Origin: Flavobacterium phragmitis
GTDB taxonomy: Bacteria; Bacteroidota; Bacteroidia; Flavobacteriales; Flavobacteriaceae
Assembly (NCBI RefSeq): GCF_900112575.1
Contig: NZ_FOMH01000007.1
Span: 308,999 to 372,998, forward strand
DNA length: 64,000 bases
Direction: 5' to 3'
The translations under genes were made by a program, and so were the position numbers. Below the pieces are notes generated by a model, which was given only the letters and a program-made list of their open reading frames with translations, did no database searches and was not told the DNA's origin. Shown here piece by piece: positions 53,785 to 62,249 of this stretch; position 1 is the stretch's first letter; each line of letters begins with the position of its first letter.

Positions 53785-54609
53785 ATGGCAAACGTTAAAG
53801 TTAAAAAAGAAAGCACTTCAAATGGCGGAGGAATGATCACAGGAATCATTATTGTAGCGTGTATCTTAGTGGGGGTGTTTATTTGGAAAGTAATCATGGG
53901 GGATTCTGCGAACTTCGAAGGAGGTAATCCAGAAACAGGACATCCAATCAATACATTAGGACAAGTATATAAAGGAGGTTTCATCGTACCAGTATTATTA
54001 GGTATGTTTTTAATGGTTGTTGTTTTTTCTATTGAAAGATTTATTGTTATCGGTAAAGCTGCTGGAAAAACTAACCTTGACAAATTCATGAAAAGTGTTC
54101 AAGGAAGTATTAAAGAAGGAAACATCGAAGCTGCTATCGCTTCATGTGACAAACAACAAGGTTCAGTTGCAAATGCAATTAAATCTGCTTTGGTAAAATA
54201 CCAAGATGTTAAAAAAGAAGGATTCAACAGCGAAGAAGCTTCAGAAGTAATCCACAAAGAAATTGAAGAGGCAACTTCATTAGAAATGCCAATGTTAGAG
54301 AAAAACATGACTATTATCTCTACTTTAGTATCTTTAGGTACATTAGGAGGATTATTAGGAACTGTATCTGGTATGATTAAAGCGTTTGGTGCGTTAGCTT
54401 CTGCTGGTACTCCTGACCAAGCTGCTCTTGCAACAGGTATCTCTGAGGCACTTATCAACACTGCAACAGGTATCTCTACTTCTATCTTAGCAATTGTTTC
54501 TTACAACTTCTTTACTGCTAAAATTGACGATTTAACTTACTCTATCGATGAGGCTGGTACTACTATCGTTAATACTTACAGAAAATTCAGAGGAAGTTTA
54601 AGACAATAA
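53785..54609 (+). CDS. exbB: ExbB/MotA/TolQ proton channel protein
   Basis: 274 residues. An N-terminal helix (about 12-32), a second at about 70-90 (VPVLLGMFLMVVVFSIERF), a cytoplasmic helical loop, then the MotA/TolQ core with two helices (TIISTLVSLGTLGGLLGTVSGM; GISTSILAIVSYNFFTA). With ExbD it uses the proton gradient to energise TonB at the outer membrane. First gene of a compact run exbB-exbD-exbD-tonB. Confidence 0.94.
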   Translation: MANVKVKKESTSNGGGMITGIIIVACILVGVFIWKVIMGDSANFEGGNPETGHPINTLGQVYKGGFIVPVLLGMFLMVVVFSIERFIVIGKAAGKTNLDKFMKSVQGSIKEGNIEAAIASCDKQQGSVANAIKSALVKYQDVKKEGFNSEEASEVIHKEIEEATSLEMPMLEKNMTIISTLVSLGTLGGLLGTVSGMIKAFGALASAGTPDQAALATGISEALINTATGISTSILAIVSYNFFTAKIDDLTYSIDEAGTTIVNTYRKFRGSLRQ

Positions 54610-54653
54610 TTAATTTTTGATATTTACTATCAAAAAAAATAAAATAAAAGATA

Positions 54654-55265
54654 ATGGCTAAAATAAAAATGAAAAAAAAGTCGACATCGACAGATATGAC
54701 TGCGATGTGTGATGTTGCATTCCTTTTGCTAACGTTCTTTATTTTGACCGCTACTGCTAAAGTGCCAGAAGCACTTCCTGTAGATACACCTGCATCTACT
54801 GTACAAACTAAATTACCGGATACTGATTTGGCAATTATTACAGTAGGAAAAGGAAAAGTATTTTTTGACATCAAAGGAAGAGAGATTCGTAAAAGAACTC
54901 TTGAAGGAATTGGTGCAAAATATGGTATAGAGTTTTCAGAAGATGATAAAACCAAATTTGCATTAATGGACGACTTTGGTGTTCCTGTTACAGGTTTGAA
55001 GCAGATCATTGACATGAAAGCAGCGGACAGAACCAAAGCAAATCAACCTGGAATTCCTTTGGATTCATTAGACAATCAATTAAAAGAATGGCTTCTTATT
55101 TCTAGAAGAGCTACAATTGATTTAGATGATAAAGAATTGCAGATTGCTATTAAAGGAGACGCGAAGGAAGAATATCCAAAAATTAAAAAAATTATGGATA
55201 TTTTACAAGATCAGAAAATCAATTCCTTTAACTTGGTTACAGGAACTAGAGGTAAAGACTTTTAA
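54654..55265 (+). CDS. exbD: ExbD/TolR biopolymer transport protein 1
   Basis: 203 residues. A short basic cytoplasmic start, one transmembrane helix (about 15-36: DMTAMCDVAFLLLTFFILTA) containing the proton-carrying Asp, and a periplasmic domain. Longer than proteobacterial ExbD because of an insert (about 95-140). The second ExbD follows 17 bases downstream; Bacteroidota commonly have two, perhaps forming a heteromer. Confidence 0.93.
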   Translation: MAKIKMKKKSTSTDMTAMCDVAFLLLTFFILTATAKVPEALPVDTPASTVQTKLPDTDLAIITVGKGKVFFDIKGREIRKRTLEGIGAKYGIEFSEDDKTKFALMDDFGVPVTGLKQIIDMKAADRTKANQPGIPLDSLDNQLKEWLLISRRATIDLDDKELQIAIKGDAKEEYPKIKKIMDILQDQKINSFNLVTGTRGKDF

Positions 55266-55282
55266 TTAAAAAAATACACTAA

Positions 55283-55846
55283 ATGGCTGAATTAAATACC
55301 GGCGACGGCGGTGGTGGTAAAGGTGGTAAAGTAAGAAGCAAAAAGCAGAATTCGAAAGTCGATTTAACGGCGATGGTGGATTTGGCATTCTTATTGATTA
55401 CATTCTTTATGTTAACTACTTCGTTGTCAAAACCTCAATCGATGGATTTGTCATTGCCAGATAAAGATGATAAGAATCCGGAAGACACGAAAACCAAAGT
55501 GGATGAAAATCGTACTATGACGGTAATGTTAGGTGGAGACAATAAAATGGTTTACTATATGGGATTGTTGGCTACTCCAAAGGTGGCTCCTAAAGACATT
55601 ACCTATGGTAAAGATGGGATTCGTAGAGAATTGTTAAAACAAAAGAAAAATGTTTTAGCATATTCTGCAGCTTTAGGAAAACCTAAAAATGGTATTATTG
55701 TGATTATTAAACCAACTAAAAAATCAAATTACCGTAATTTGGTTGATATTTTGGATGAGATGGCAATTACAGGAGTAGATACTTATGCGATTGTGCCTGA
55801 GTTTTCACCAGAGGAAACGAAATTAATAGATAAAAAAGCAGAATAA
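55283..55846 (+). CDS. exbD: ExbD/TolR biopolymer transport protein 2
   Basis: 187 residues. A glycine/lysine-rich N-terminus (NTGDGGGGKGGKVRSKK) precedes the single helix (about 28-48: DLTAMVDLAFLLITFFMLTT) with the conserved Asp. The periplasmic domain follows. Partner of ExbB and the first ExbD; the Gly-rich start differs from the first copy. Confidence 0.93.
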   Translation: MAELNTGDGGGGKGGKVRSKKQNSKVDLTAMVDLAFLLITFFMLTTSLSKPQSMDLSLPDKDDKNPEDTKTKVDENRTMTVMLGGDNKMVYYMGLLATPKVAPKDITYGKDGIRRELLKQKKNVLAYSAALGKPKNGIIVIIKPTKKSNYRNLVDILDEMAITGVDTYAIVPEFSPEETKLIDKKAE

Positions 55847-55876
55847 GCTGTTTTATCAAATTAAAAATCAAGAGAT

Positions 55877-56680
55877 ATGAAATTAGATATTATAAAAAAT
55901 CAGTGGCTTGATATCGTATTCGAAGGACGTAATAAGATATATGGAGCATACGAGCTGAGAAAATCGAACGGAAAAACAACTGTGAAAGCACTTGTTATTG
56001 GTTCACTTATTTTCAGTTTTGCTGTTGCTGCACCTCTTATTGCTAGTTTTTTACCAGATTCTCAAGAAGAAGAAGTAAACAACGATATTAAGATTGCAAC
56101 GGTAAAATTACCTCCAAAGAAAAAAGAGGAAATTAAACCAAATCAACCGCCACCACCGCCACCACCACCAAAAGTGGATCAGGTAAAATTCGTAAAACCT
56201 GTGGTTGCTAAGGCTGAAGAAGTAACTGAAGATCCACCAAAAATTGTGGATTTGAAAGACAAAAAAGTTGGTGCAGAAACTATCAAAGGAGATCCAGATG
56301 CAGTTTTAACTGTTGATGAGCCAGTTGGTAAAGGACCAGTTCAAGAGGTTATTCAAGAAGATAACACTGTATATAACACAGCTGGTATCGAAGTAAAACC
56401 AGATTTCCCAGGGGGAATTGAAAAATTCTACAAATTCGTAGGAAACAATTACAAAACTCCAGAAGAAGAAGGTTTAAAAGGTAAAGTTTACGTTACGTTT
56501 GTAGTTGAAAAAGACGGTTCATTAACCGACATTAAAGTTTTAAGGGATATCGGTTACGGTACAGGGGCAGAAGCGATTCGTGTTCTTAAAAAATGTCCAA
56601 AATGGACTCCTGGCGAGCAAAATGGTAAAAAAGTTAGGGTATTATACTCTCTACCTATTACTATTCAATCTGCAGAATAA
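55877..56680 (+). CDS. TonB energy transducer
   Basis: 267 residues. A cytoplasmic stretch of ~36 residues (KNQWLDIVFEGRNKIYGAYELRK, the conserved Bacteroidota TonB start), one membrane helix (about 37-60), a rod with a polyproline run (QPPPPPPPPPK region near 94-102) and KPxxxK phrases, then the TonB C-terminal domain (about 180-267, with FPGGIEKFYKFVGNNYKTP and GKVYVTFVVEKDGSL). It passes ExbB-ExbD energy to outer-membrane receptors. Its stop overlaps the next start by one base. Confidence 0.94.
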   Translation: MKLDIIKNQWLDIVFEGRNKIYGAYELRKSNGKTTVKALVIGSLIFSFAVAAPLIASFLPDSQEEEVNNDIKIATVKLPPKKKEEIKPNQPPPPPPPPKVDQVKFVKPVVAKAEEVTEDPPKIVDLKDKKVGAETIKGDPDAVLTVDEPVGKGPVQEVIQEDNTVYNTAGIEVKPDFPGGIEKFYKFVGNNYKTPEEEGLKGKVYVTFVVEKDGSLTDIKVLRDIGYGTGAEAIRVLKKCPKWTPGEQNGKKVRVLYSLPITIQSAE

Positions 56681-56907
56681 TGTTAAAAGATATACTTAAT
56701 AATATTCAGAAGAAATCGCTCAAAGAGCGATTTCTTCTTGTTTTAGGAATACTGTTTTTTTTAATTTATCTTGTACTCGGTTTAATGATCATGTTGTGGG
56801 AAAAGCTCCCGCTTAACATGGAATGGAAGTACAGATATGCTTTCGGAACTTTACTGATTGTATATTCTGGAATACGATTTTTAAGATTAATTAATTCAAA
56901 AGAATAA
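56680..56907 (+). CDS. Small two-helix membrane protein with internal hairpin
   Basis: 75 residues. ATG overlaps the tonB stop (TAATG), so translation is coupled. Two hydrophobic helices (about 18-40 and 50-66) follow a basic start LNNIQKKSLKERF. The codons for QKKSLKERFLL contain a perfect 14-bp inverted repeat (56708-56721 with 56725-56738) followed by a T-rich stretch. No family recognised; likely an accessory of the TonB complex by position. Confidence 0.7.
   Translation: MLKDILNNIQKKSLKERFLLVLGILFFLIYLVLGLMIMLWEKLPLNMEWKYRYAFGTLLIVYSGIRFLRLINSKE
56708..56744 (+). promoter_or_regulatory. Terminator-like hairpin inside the tonB-pstS operon
   Basis: AGAAGAAATCGCTC (56708-56721), AAA, GAGCGATTTCTTCT (56725-56738), then TGTTTT: a perfect 14-bp stem with a three-base loop and a moderate T-run, 9 codons into the small gene. 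It could attenuate read-through or protect the upstream mRNA end. Confidence 0.6.
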
Positions 56908-56912
56908 TAATT

Positions 56913-57839
56913 ATGTTATTGAAATATAGTAAGGCTTTAGGTTTGGTGGTTTTTGTCTTTTTGTTTGCCATGTGCAACCAAAAAAGCAAAAATGAAGCTG
57001 CAAAAGAAACCATTTTAAAAGGATCGCTAGATATTGCAGTTGACGAAACTGTTAAACAAATTGTAGACGATCAGGTTGCTGTTTTTGAAGGGACTTACTA
57101 TGATGCAAAAATTAATGTTAAATCTAAATCGGAGGCTGAAGTAATAAATGATTTGTTAAATCAAAAAACTAAAGTTGCGATAATTACAAGAGATTTAACA
57201 GATGAAGAGAAAGCGCGTTTTGAAAAAAACAAGATTAATCCTCGTGCAACACCTTTTGCTCATGATGCAATTGCATTTATTTCAAATAAAAACAATAATG
57301 ATACGCTAATTGCGTTGAAAAGTGTAATTGATTTTATGCAAGGAAAATCAGATTCTAAAATTAAAGGTTTAGTTTTCGATAATCCTAATTCAAGTACTGT
57401 TCGTTATATGAAAAATCTAGCGAAGGTAACAGAGGTTCCTAAATCTGGAGTTTTTTCTTTTAAAACAAATAATGAAGTAATCAAGTTTGTTTCTGAAAAT
57501 GACGGAATGATTGGTGTTATTGGAGTTAATTGGTTGTATCAGCCAACTCCAGATATGATTGAGACTATCAAGAAAATAAACGTTTTAAGTGTAAAAGGTT
57601 TAAATGATAATCAATATTATAATCCAACACAAGATGATTTGGCATTAGGAAAATATCCATTGGCACGCGATTTGTTTATTATTAATGGTCAAGGGTATGC
57701 GGGACTTGGAATGGGCTTTGCCTCATTTATAGCTGGAGATATCGGTCAGCGTATAGTTTTGAAATCAGGCTTATTGCCATATAAAACTCCAGGACGTAAG
57801 CTTAAAATTAGAAATGAAATTATAAAAGATAAAGAATAA
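56913..57839 (+). CDS. PstS-like phosphate/anion-binding lipoprotein
   Basis: 308 residues. Lipoprotein signal ending LFAMC (Cys21). The body has the PBP-like fold of PstS: an ILKGSLDIAVDETV start, FDNPNSSTVRYMKNL and the C-terminal GQGYAGLGMGFASFIAG typical of phosphate-binding ABC proteins. No PstABC or PhoU genes are nearby; instead it sits after tonB and before a TPR protein. A role as a TonB-complex partner or sensor has been suggested for this gene order; here that is inference. Confidence 0.85.
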   Translation: MLLKYSKALGLVVFVFLFAMCNQKSKNEAAKETILKGSLDIAVDETVKQIVDDQVAVFEGTYYDAKINVKSKSEAEVINDLLNQKTKVAIITRDLTDEEKARFEKNKINPRATPFAHDAIAFISNKNNNDTLIALKSVIDFMQGKSDSKIKGLVFDNPNSSTVRYMKNLAKVTEVPKSGVFSFKTNNEVIKFVSENDGMIGVIGVNWLYQPTPDMIETIKKINVLSVKGLNDNQYYNPTQDDLALGKYPLARDLFIINGQGYAGLGMGFASFIAGDIGQRIVLKSGLLPYKTPGRKLKIRNEIIKDKE

Positions 57840-57855
57840 ATTAATTACGATAAAG

Positions 57856-59523
57856 ATGAATAAATTAAAAATTTTTAGTCTTGCATTAGTTGCTTCGGCT
57901 ACCGCGGCAAAAGCGCAGGACATTAACCAAGCAAAAAAAGCAATTGACGCAGAACAGTTTGATAAGGCGAAATCAATCCTTAAATCAATTATCAAATCTA
58001 AACCATCAGATGGTGAGGCGAATTTTGTTTTAGGTAATGTTTATTTAAATCAATCTGTAGTCGATTCTGCGAAAATCTCTTACAATAATGGATTGCAAGC
58101 TTCTGATAAGAAAAACTTAAACTATATTGGTTTAGGACAGTTAGATTTAGATGCTAAAAACACTGCGGCTGCTCAAGCTAACTTTGCTTTGGCTACTAAA
58201 GACATGAGAAAAAAAGATGTAAATGAATTTATTTATATCGCTAGAGCATACATGAACTCTGATAATCCAGATTACAAAAATGCTATTGAAGTTTTGAAAC
58301 GTGCATTATTAGTTGATCCTCAAAATGCTCAAGCTCTTTTAGCTATTGGAGATGCATACTATGGTGATAAAAATCAAAATGATGCATACAAATCTTACCG
58401 TGATGCTTTTGCGGCAGACAATACTTTGTTGCGAGCTAAAATGCAGTTAGGAGTTTTATTAAAAGGAGCAAAATCTTATGATGAAGCTATCAAATCATTC
58501 AATGAAGTAATTGCTTTAGATGCTAATTACGGTCCAGTTTACAGAGAGCTTGCTGAAACTTATTACAAGTGGGCAAGAAATAAGCCTTCAACTTCAAAAG
58601 TGAACTTGCAAAACGCAATTACAAACTACGAGAAATACTTAAGTCTAACTGATTATTCTTTAGATTCTAAAATGCGCCACGCAGATTTCTTAATCTTGGT
58701 AAAAGATTATAAGCAATTAGAAACTGTAGCGAACAAAATGATTGCGCAAGATAAAGTAAACCCTAGAATTTTCAGATATTTAGGATATGCTGCTTATGAA
58801 AACGGAAACGTTGATGTAGCGATTAAGTCTATTGAAGATTTTATTAAAGCGCCAGGAAATAAAGCTATTGGTAGAGATTACTACTACTTAGGATTGTCAA
58901 AAATTAAAAAAGGAACTGCTGCTGACGGAACTATAGATCAAGCTGCTTTTGATGCAGGTTTAGCTGATATCAAAAAGGCAATAGAATTAGAGCCTTTAGT
59001 GGTTGAAGAATTTGCAGATTTTGGAAAAGAATTGTTTGGTAAAAAACAATATACGCAAGCTGCAGCAATCTTTGAGCTTGGTGCAAACAATAAAGAATCT
59101 AAAAATTATTTAGATGATGCTGTATATTATGGAATTTCTGTTTACTACGGTAATGCTGGTAAACCTATTGAAAACCGTGACAAAGCTGCTTTAGAAAATG
59201 CAAATGCTACTTTTGATAAAATTCTTGAAGTATCTCCATCATATGATGAAGCCTACTTATACAAAGGAAGAATCAACAGTGCATTAGATAAAGATGACAT
59301 GATCATCAAAAACTATGAAGAGTATGTGGCTAAAATAACTGCTAAAGGGCCAGAGGAATTAGCAAAACCTGCAACAACTAAAAAAGTTATCGAGGCTTAC
59401 AACGCAATTGGTGCTGCTTATGCAAATACTGACAAAGCTAAGGCTGTTGAATATTTCAATAAAACTTTAGTATTAGATCCAGCAAATACTTACGCTGCTC
59501 AATCTGTTAAAGCTCTAAAATAA
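57856..59523 (+). CDS. Exported TPR-repeat protein
   Basis: 555 residues. Signal peptide 1-20 (SATAAKA-QDI). The rest is tandem tetratricopeptide repeats, visible as helices such as DAEQFDKAKSILKSII, NDAYKSYRDAFAADN, SYDEAIKSFNEVIALDANYGPVY and KAVEYFNKTLVLDPANTYAA. TPRs bind other proteins; the gene closes the exbB-tonB-pstS cluster (16 bases after pstS-like). A strong terminator follows at 59546. Confidence 0.9.
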   Translation: MNKLKIFSLALVASATAAKAQDINQAKKAIDAEQFDKAKSILKSIIKSKPSDGEANFVLGNVYLNQSVVDSAKISYNNGLQASDKKNLNYIGLGQLDLDAKNTAAAQANFALATKDMRKKDVNEFIYIARAYMNSDNPDYKNAIEVLKRALLVDPQNAQALLAIGDAYYGDKNQNDAYKSYRDAFAADNTLLRAKMQLGVLLKGAKSYDEAIKSFNEVIALDANYGPVYRELAETYYKWARNKPSTSKVNLQNAITNYEKYLSLTDYSLDSKMRHADFLILVKDYKQLETVANKMIAQDKVNPRIFRYLGYAAYENGNVDVAIKSIEDFIKAPGNKAIGRDYYYLGLSKIKKGTAADGTIDQAAFDAGLADIKKAIELEPLVVEEFADFGKELFGKKQYTQAAAIFELGANNKESKNYLDDAVYYGISVYYGNAGKPIENRDKAALENANATFDKILEVSPSYDEAYLYKGRINSALDKDDMIIKNYEEYVAKITAKGPEELAKPATTKKVIEAYNAIGAAYANTDKAKAVEYFNKTLVLDPANTYAAQSVKALK

Positions 59524-59545
59524 TTTAGAATTTTAAAATAAATAG

Positions 59546-59580
59546 AAAACCGATAGTTCAATAAACTATCGGTTTTTTTT
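59546..59580 (+). terminator. Terminator after TPR gene
   Basis: AAAACCGATAGTT (59546-59558), CAATA, AACTATCGGTTTT (59564-59576) and a continuing T-run. Confidence 0.88.
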
Positions 59581-59606
59581 GTTACGTATATTATTGACTA
59601 TCTTTG
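59579..59606 (+). promoter_or_regulatory. Promoter of queE
   Basis: TTG (59579-59581), 17 bases, TATCTTTG (59599-59606). The -33 TTG overlaps the T-run of the preceding terminator, so the two units are tightly packed. Start codon 18 bases past the -7 element. Confidence 0.8.
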
Positions 59607-59623
59607 CACTTTAAAATAGAATA

Positions 59624-60256
59624 ATGTTATCAAAAGAAATACAATTAGAGGTAAATAAAGGAGCTATGCTTCCTTTGATGGAAGAATTCTATACCATTCA
59701 AGGAGAAGGTTCGCATACAGGAAGAGCTGCTTATTTTATTAGAATTGGAGGATGTGACGTTGGATGTCATTGGTGTGATGTGAAAGAAAGCTGGAATGCC
59801 GAAATTCACCCGCCAACAAGTATTGATTTAATTGTGGAAAATGCGGCAAAGTATGCTGATACGGTAGTGGTGACAGGAGGAGAGCCTCTTTCTTGGGATA
59901 TGACACTATTGACGCAGAGATTAAAAGATAAAAATTTAAAAGTTCATATTGAAACTTCTGGAGCTTTTCCGCTTTCAGGAACTTGGGACTGGATTTGTCT
60001 TTCTCCTAAAAAAAATAAATTGCCAACCCAAACGGTGTATGATAATGCACATGAATTAAAAGTTATTATTTATAATAAGCATGATTTTATTTTTGCTGAA
60101 GAGCAGGCAGAATTAGTTAATGATAACGCTATTTTGTTTCTTCAGCCTGAATGGAGTAAAAAAGAAGAAATGACACCGCTTATTGTCGATTATGTTATGA
60201 ATAATCCAAAATGGCGAGTTTCGTTACAGACACATAAGTATTTGAACATACCTTAA
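59624..60256 (+). CDS. queE: 7-carboxy-7-deazaguanine synthase
   Basis: Radical SAM enzyme making 7-carboxy-7-deazaguanine in queuosine synthesis. 210 residues. The cluster-binding pattern is Cys44-x3-Cys48-x2-Cys51 (GGCDVGCHWCD), preceded by FYTIQGEG, the QueE hallmark, and followed by VVTGGEPL. Compact length and motif spacing are normal. It complements queA at 34241; other queuosine genes are not in the window. Own promoter. Confidence 0.95.
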   Translation: MLSKEIQLEVNKGAMLPLMEEFYTIQGEGSHTGRAAYFIRIGGCDVGCHWCDVKESWNAEIHPPTSIDLIVENAAKYADTVVVTGGEPLSWDMTLLTQRLKDKNLKVHIETSGAFPLSGTWDWICLSPKKNKLPTQTVYDNAHELKVIIYNKHDFIFAEEQAELVNDNAILFLQPEWSKKEEMTPLIVDYVMNNPKWRVSLQTHKYLNIP

Positions 60257-60292
60257 ACAAAAAATCTCTTCAATTGAAGAGTTTTTTTGTTT
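60255..60292. terminator. Bidirectional terminator
   Basis: CTCTTCAATTGAAGAG (60266-60281) with flanking AAACAAAAAA and TTTTTTTGTTT. It lies between convergent queE and the DinB-like gene. Confidence 0.82.
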
Positions 60293-60314
60293 AACAGATA
60301 GTTGTATTTTTAAA

Positions 60315-60860
60315 CTATTCCCAGTTTTTATATTTTTTTAAAGTGGTAATATGTGCTAAATGATGATTTCCATGCCAAGCATACATTCCAATAATTTTTT
60401 TGAGTTTGTTTTCTGAATTGTCTGAAGGATGAATAAAAGTTTTTTCCAAGTCAGATTCAGATAAATTTCTCATAATGTAACCTAATCTAAAATGAAGACC
60501 TTTTAATAATTCAAGAGTTGGTTCAATTGGCATCGTTAAATTATCGTTTAATTCAGACCAAAGTACTTCGTCGTATGCTTTAATAACAGGGTTATTTTCG
60601 GTTAAAGCCCATTTAATTCGAATATAACAATTCATATGGCTTTCGGCACAATGATGAATCACTTGTCGGACAGTCCATCCATCGGGGCGATAAGGAGTGT
60701 CGAGTTGTTCGTTGGTTAAGTCAATTACTTCTTTTTCTAATCTTTTGGGAAATGTTTCAATTTCTTCGATTTTTTTCAAAAGATATTCTGGAGAGTAATG
60801 ATCAGGAGTTGTAAATTTTCCAATTGGATATTTTAATTTTTCTATATCTAATTCTTTCAT
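60315..60860 (-). CDS. DinB/YfiT-like metal-dependent protein
   Basis: 181 residues, four-helix-bundle DinB superfamily. Metal-binding His are suggested by VIHHCAESHMNC (about 67-78) and WHGNHHLAHI (about 162-171). The start EKLKYPIGKFTTPDHYSPEYL matches the YfiT/BstA branch, which in Firmicutes transfers bacillithiol. Its role in Bacteroidota is uncertain. Read from the minus strand 18 bases after the methyltransferase gene, probably one operon. Confidence 0.85.
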   Translation of the reverse strand: MKELDIEKLKYPIGKFTTPDHYSPEYLLKKIEEIETFPKRLEKEVIDLTNEQLDTPYRPDGWTVRQVIHHCAESHMNCYIRIKWALTENNPVIKAYDEVLWSELNDNLTMPIEPTLELLKGLHFRLGYIMRNLSESDLEKTFIHPSDNSENKLKKIIGMYAWHGNHHLAHITTLKKYKNWE

Positions 60861-60878
60861 GGGGTAAATTTGTTTCGG

Positions 60879-61586
60879 TTAAATAGAAAGTTTTGCTAAA
60901 TAATCGTAATGTTCTCCTTCAAGAATGAGTTCGCATTTTAATCCATTAGCAATTGCAGCATTTTGAAGGGTATTATAATCTAAATAAAGCCAGTCAAAAG
61001 GTTCTTCTTTTTCATTTTTGTAACTGATATTGAATACAAGTTCTCCATAATAATCATTATCCGAAGGAATCCATTTACCTCCGTCTTCGTCTTCGTCAAA
61101 CATATAAATGATATCAGAGCTGTCTATTAGGATTTGCCCGCCTGGATTTAATAGTGATTTTAATTTCGTTAAGTATTCATTGCAATTTTTTAATTTGCCA
61201 AAAATACCGGTTCCGTTCATCAGAAGTAAAATGGTGTCAAATTTTTCTCCTTCAAAATCTAAAATGTTTTCAACTTTAGCATTTTTGATTCCTCTTAAAA
61301 GACAGGTTTCAATTGCTTTTTCTGAAATGTCAATAGCGGTCACTTCTAAGTTTCTCTCATTTTGCAGTGATAAAGCATGACTTCCTGCACCACATCCGAC
61401 ATCTAATATTTTTCCTTTTGCCAGTTGAAGCGCTTTTTGTTCGATTTTTGGCATTTCATTATAAGTACGAAAAAGATATTCCACGCTCATCTCGTCTTCT
61501 TCGGAAATAGAAGTTTCAGTTATGATGTCTTCAGGTGAATTGCTAGTGTGGAAATCAAATATGGCTTTTCCGAAAAGATCTTTCAT
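60879..61586 (-). CDS. Class I SAM-dependent methyltransferase
   Basis: 235 residues. Motif I of the SAM-binding Rossmann fold is GKILDVGCGAGSHAL (about 63-77), motif II region VTAIDISEKAIE, then FDTILLLMNGTGIFG and GGQILIDSSD as later strands. Substrate unknown: the C-terminal region is short. Divergent from the cysteine-cluster gene at 61659. Confidence 0.87.
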   Translation of the reverse strand: MKDLFGKAIFDFHTSNSPEDIITETSISEEDEMSVEYLFRTYNEMPKIEQKALQLAKGKILDVGCGAGSHALSLQNERNLEVTAIDISEKAIETCLLRGIKNAKVENILDFEGEKFDTILLLMNGTGIFGKLKNCNEYLTKLKSLLNPGGQILIDSSDIIYMFDEDEDGGKWIPSDNDYYGELVFNISYKNEKEEPFDWLYLDYNTLQNAAIANGLKCELILEGEHYDYLAKLSI

Positions 61587-61627
61587 TGTTTTAGTTCAAA
61601 GTTTAAGGTTTCAAGTTCAAAGTTGTT

Positions 61628-61635
61628 TAATTTTG
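61628..61635 (+). promoter_or_regulatory. -7 element of cysteine-cluster gene
   Basis: TAATTTTG, perfect TAnnTTTG, 23 bases before the TTG start at 61659, which supports that short leader. No -33 element at good spacing. Confidence 0.5.
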
Positions 61636-61658
61636 CAGATCAACTTTAAATTTTAAAC

Positions 61659-62153
61659 TTGAAACAGATTTTAAATAACTTGCATAAGTTAGCCAAAGAT
61701 AAGCATAACGAAAACAAAAAGTATTTTGATAAGCTCAAAAAGAAACAGCCAAAGAATTTAGATTACATTATGCAGGATTTGCATGATGCTGAGTTTAAAA
61801 GGACAGACTGTTTGAAATGTGCTAATTGCTGTAAAACAACTGGTCCTTTATTTACGTTGGCAGATATCGAGAGAATTTCAAAACATTTTAGACAGAAACC
61901 GCAACAATTCATTGACCATTATCTTAGAATTGATGAAGATAAAGATTATGTTTTGCAAAGTGTTCCGTGTACCTTTTTGGATAATGAAAACTATTGCATG
62001 ATATACGATGTACGCCCAAAAGCCTGCCGTGAATTTCCGCATACTGATCGAAATAAGTTTTATCAGATCTCTAACTTAACATTGAAAAATGTCGAAATTT
62101 GTCCCGCTGCTTATAATATAGTAGAAGAGATGAAGAAGAAACTTCCATTATAA
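61659..62153 (+). CDS. YkgJ-type cysteine cluster protein, TTG start
   Basis: 164 residues from the TTG at 61659-61661. The next in-frame ATG (residue 38) would remove a conserved-looking helical lead (NNLHKLAKDKHNENKKYFDK), so TTG is preferred. Metal-binding Cys: Cys51, 54, 57, 58 (DCLKCANCCKTTGPLF), then VPCTFL, YCMIYDVRPKACREFP and EICPAA. The family chelates zinc or an iron-sulfur cluster; function unknown. Compare DUF3109 at 10928. Confidence 0.82.
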   Translation: MKQILNNLHKLAKDKHNENKKYFDKLKKKQPKNLDYIMQDLHDAEFKRTDCLKCANCCKTTGPLFTLADIERISKHFRQKPQQFIDHYLRIDEDKDYVLQSVPCTFLDNENYCMIYDVRPKACREFPHTDRNKFYQISNLTLKNVEICPAAYNIVEEMKKKLPL

Positions 62154-62249
62154 TAAATAGATTAATTGACTTAAAAAGCATCTTCTTTTCTTTTTAAGGT
62201 GTACTTTTGAAAAAAGAATGATTAAAGGATCTAAAGAAATACTATTAAT

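Noticed and set aside
54099..55036. Minus-strand ORFs of 120 and 149 residues across exbB and exbD
   Set aside because: Antisense shadows of conserved genes; no start context or family.
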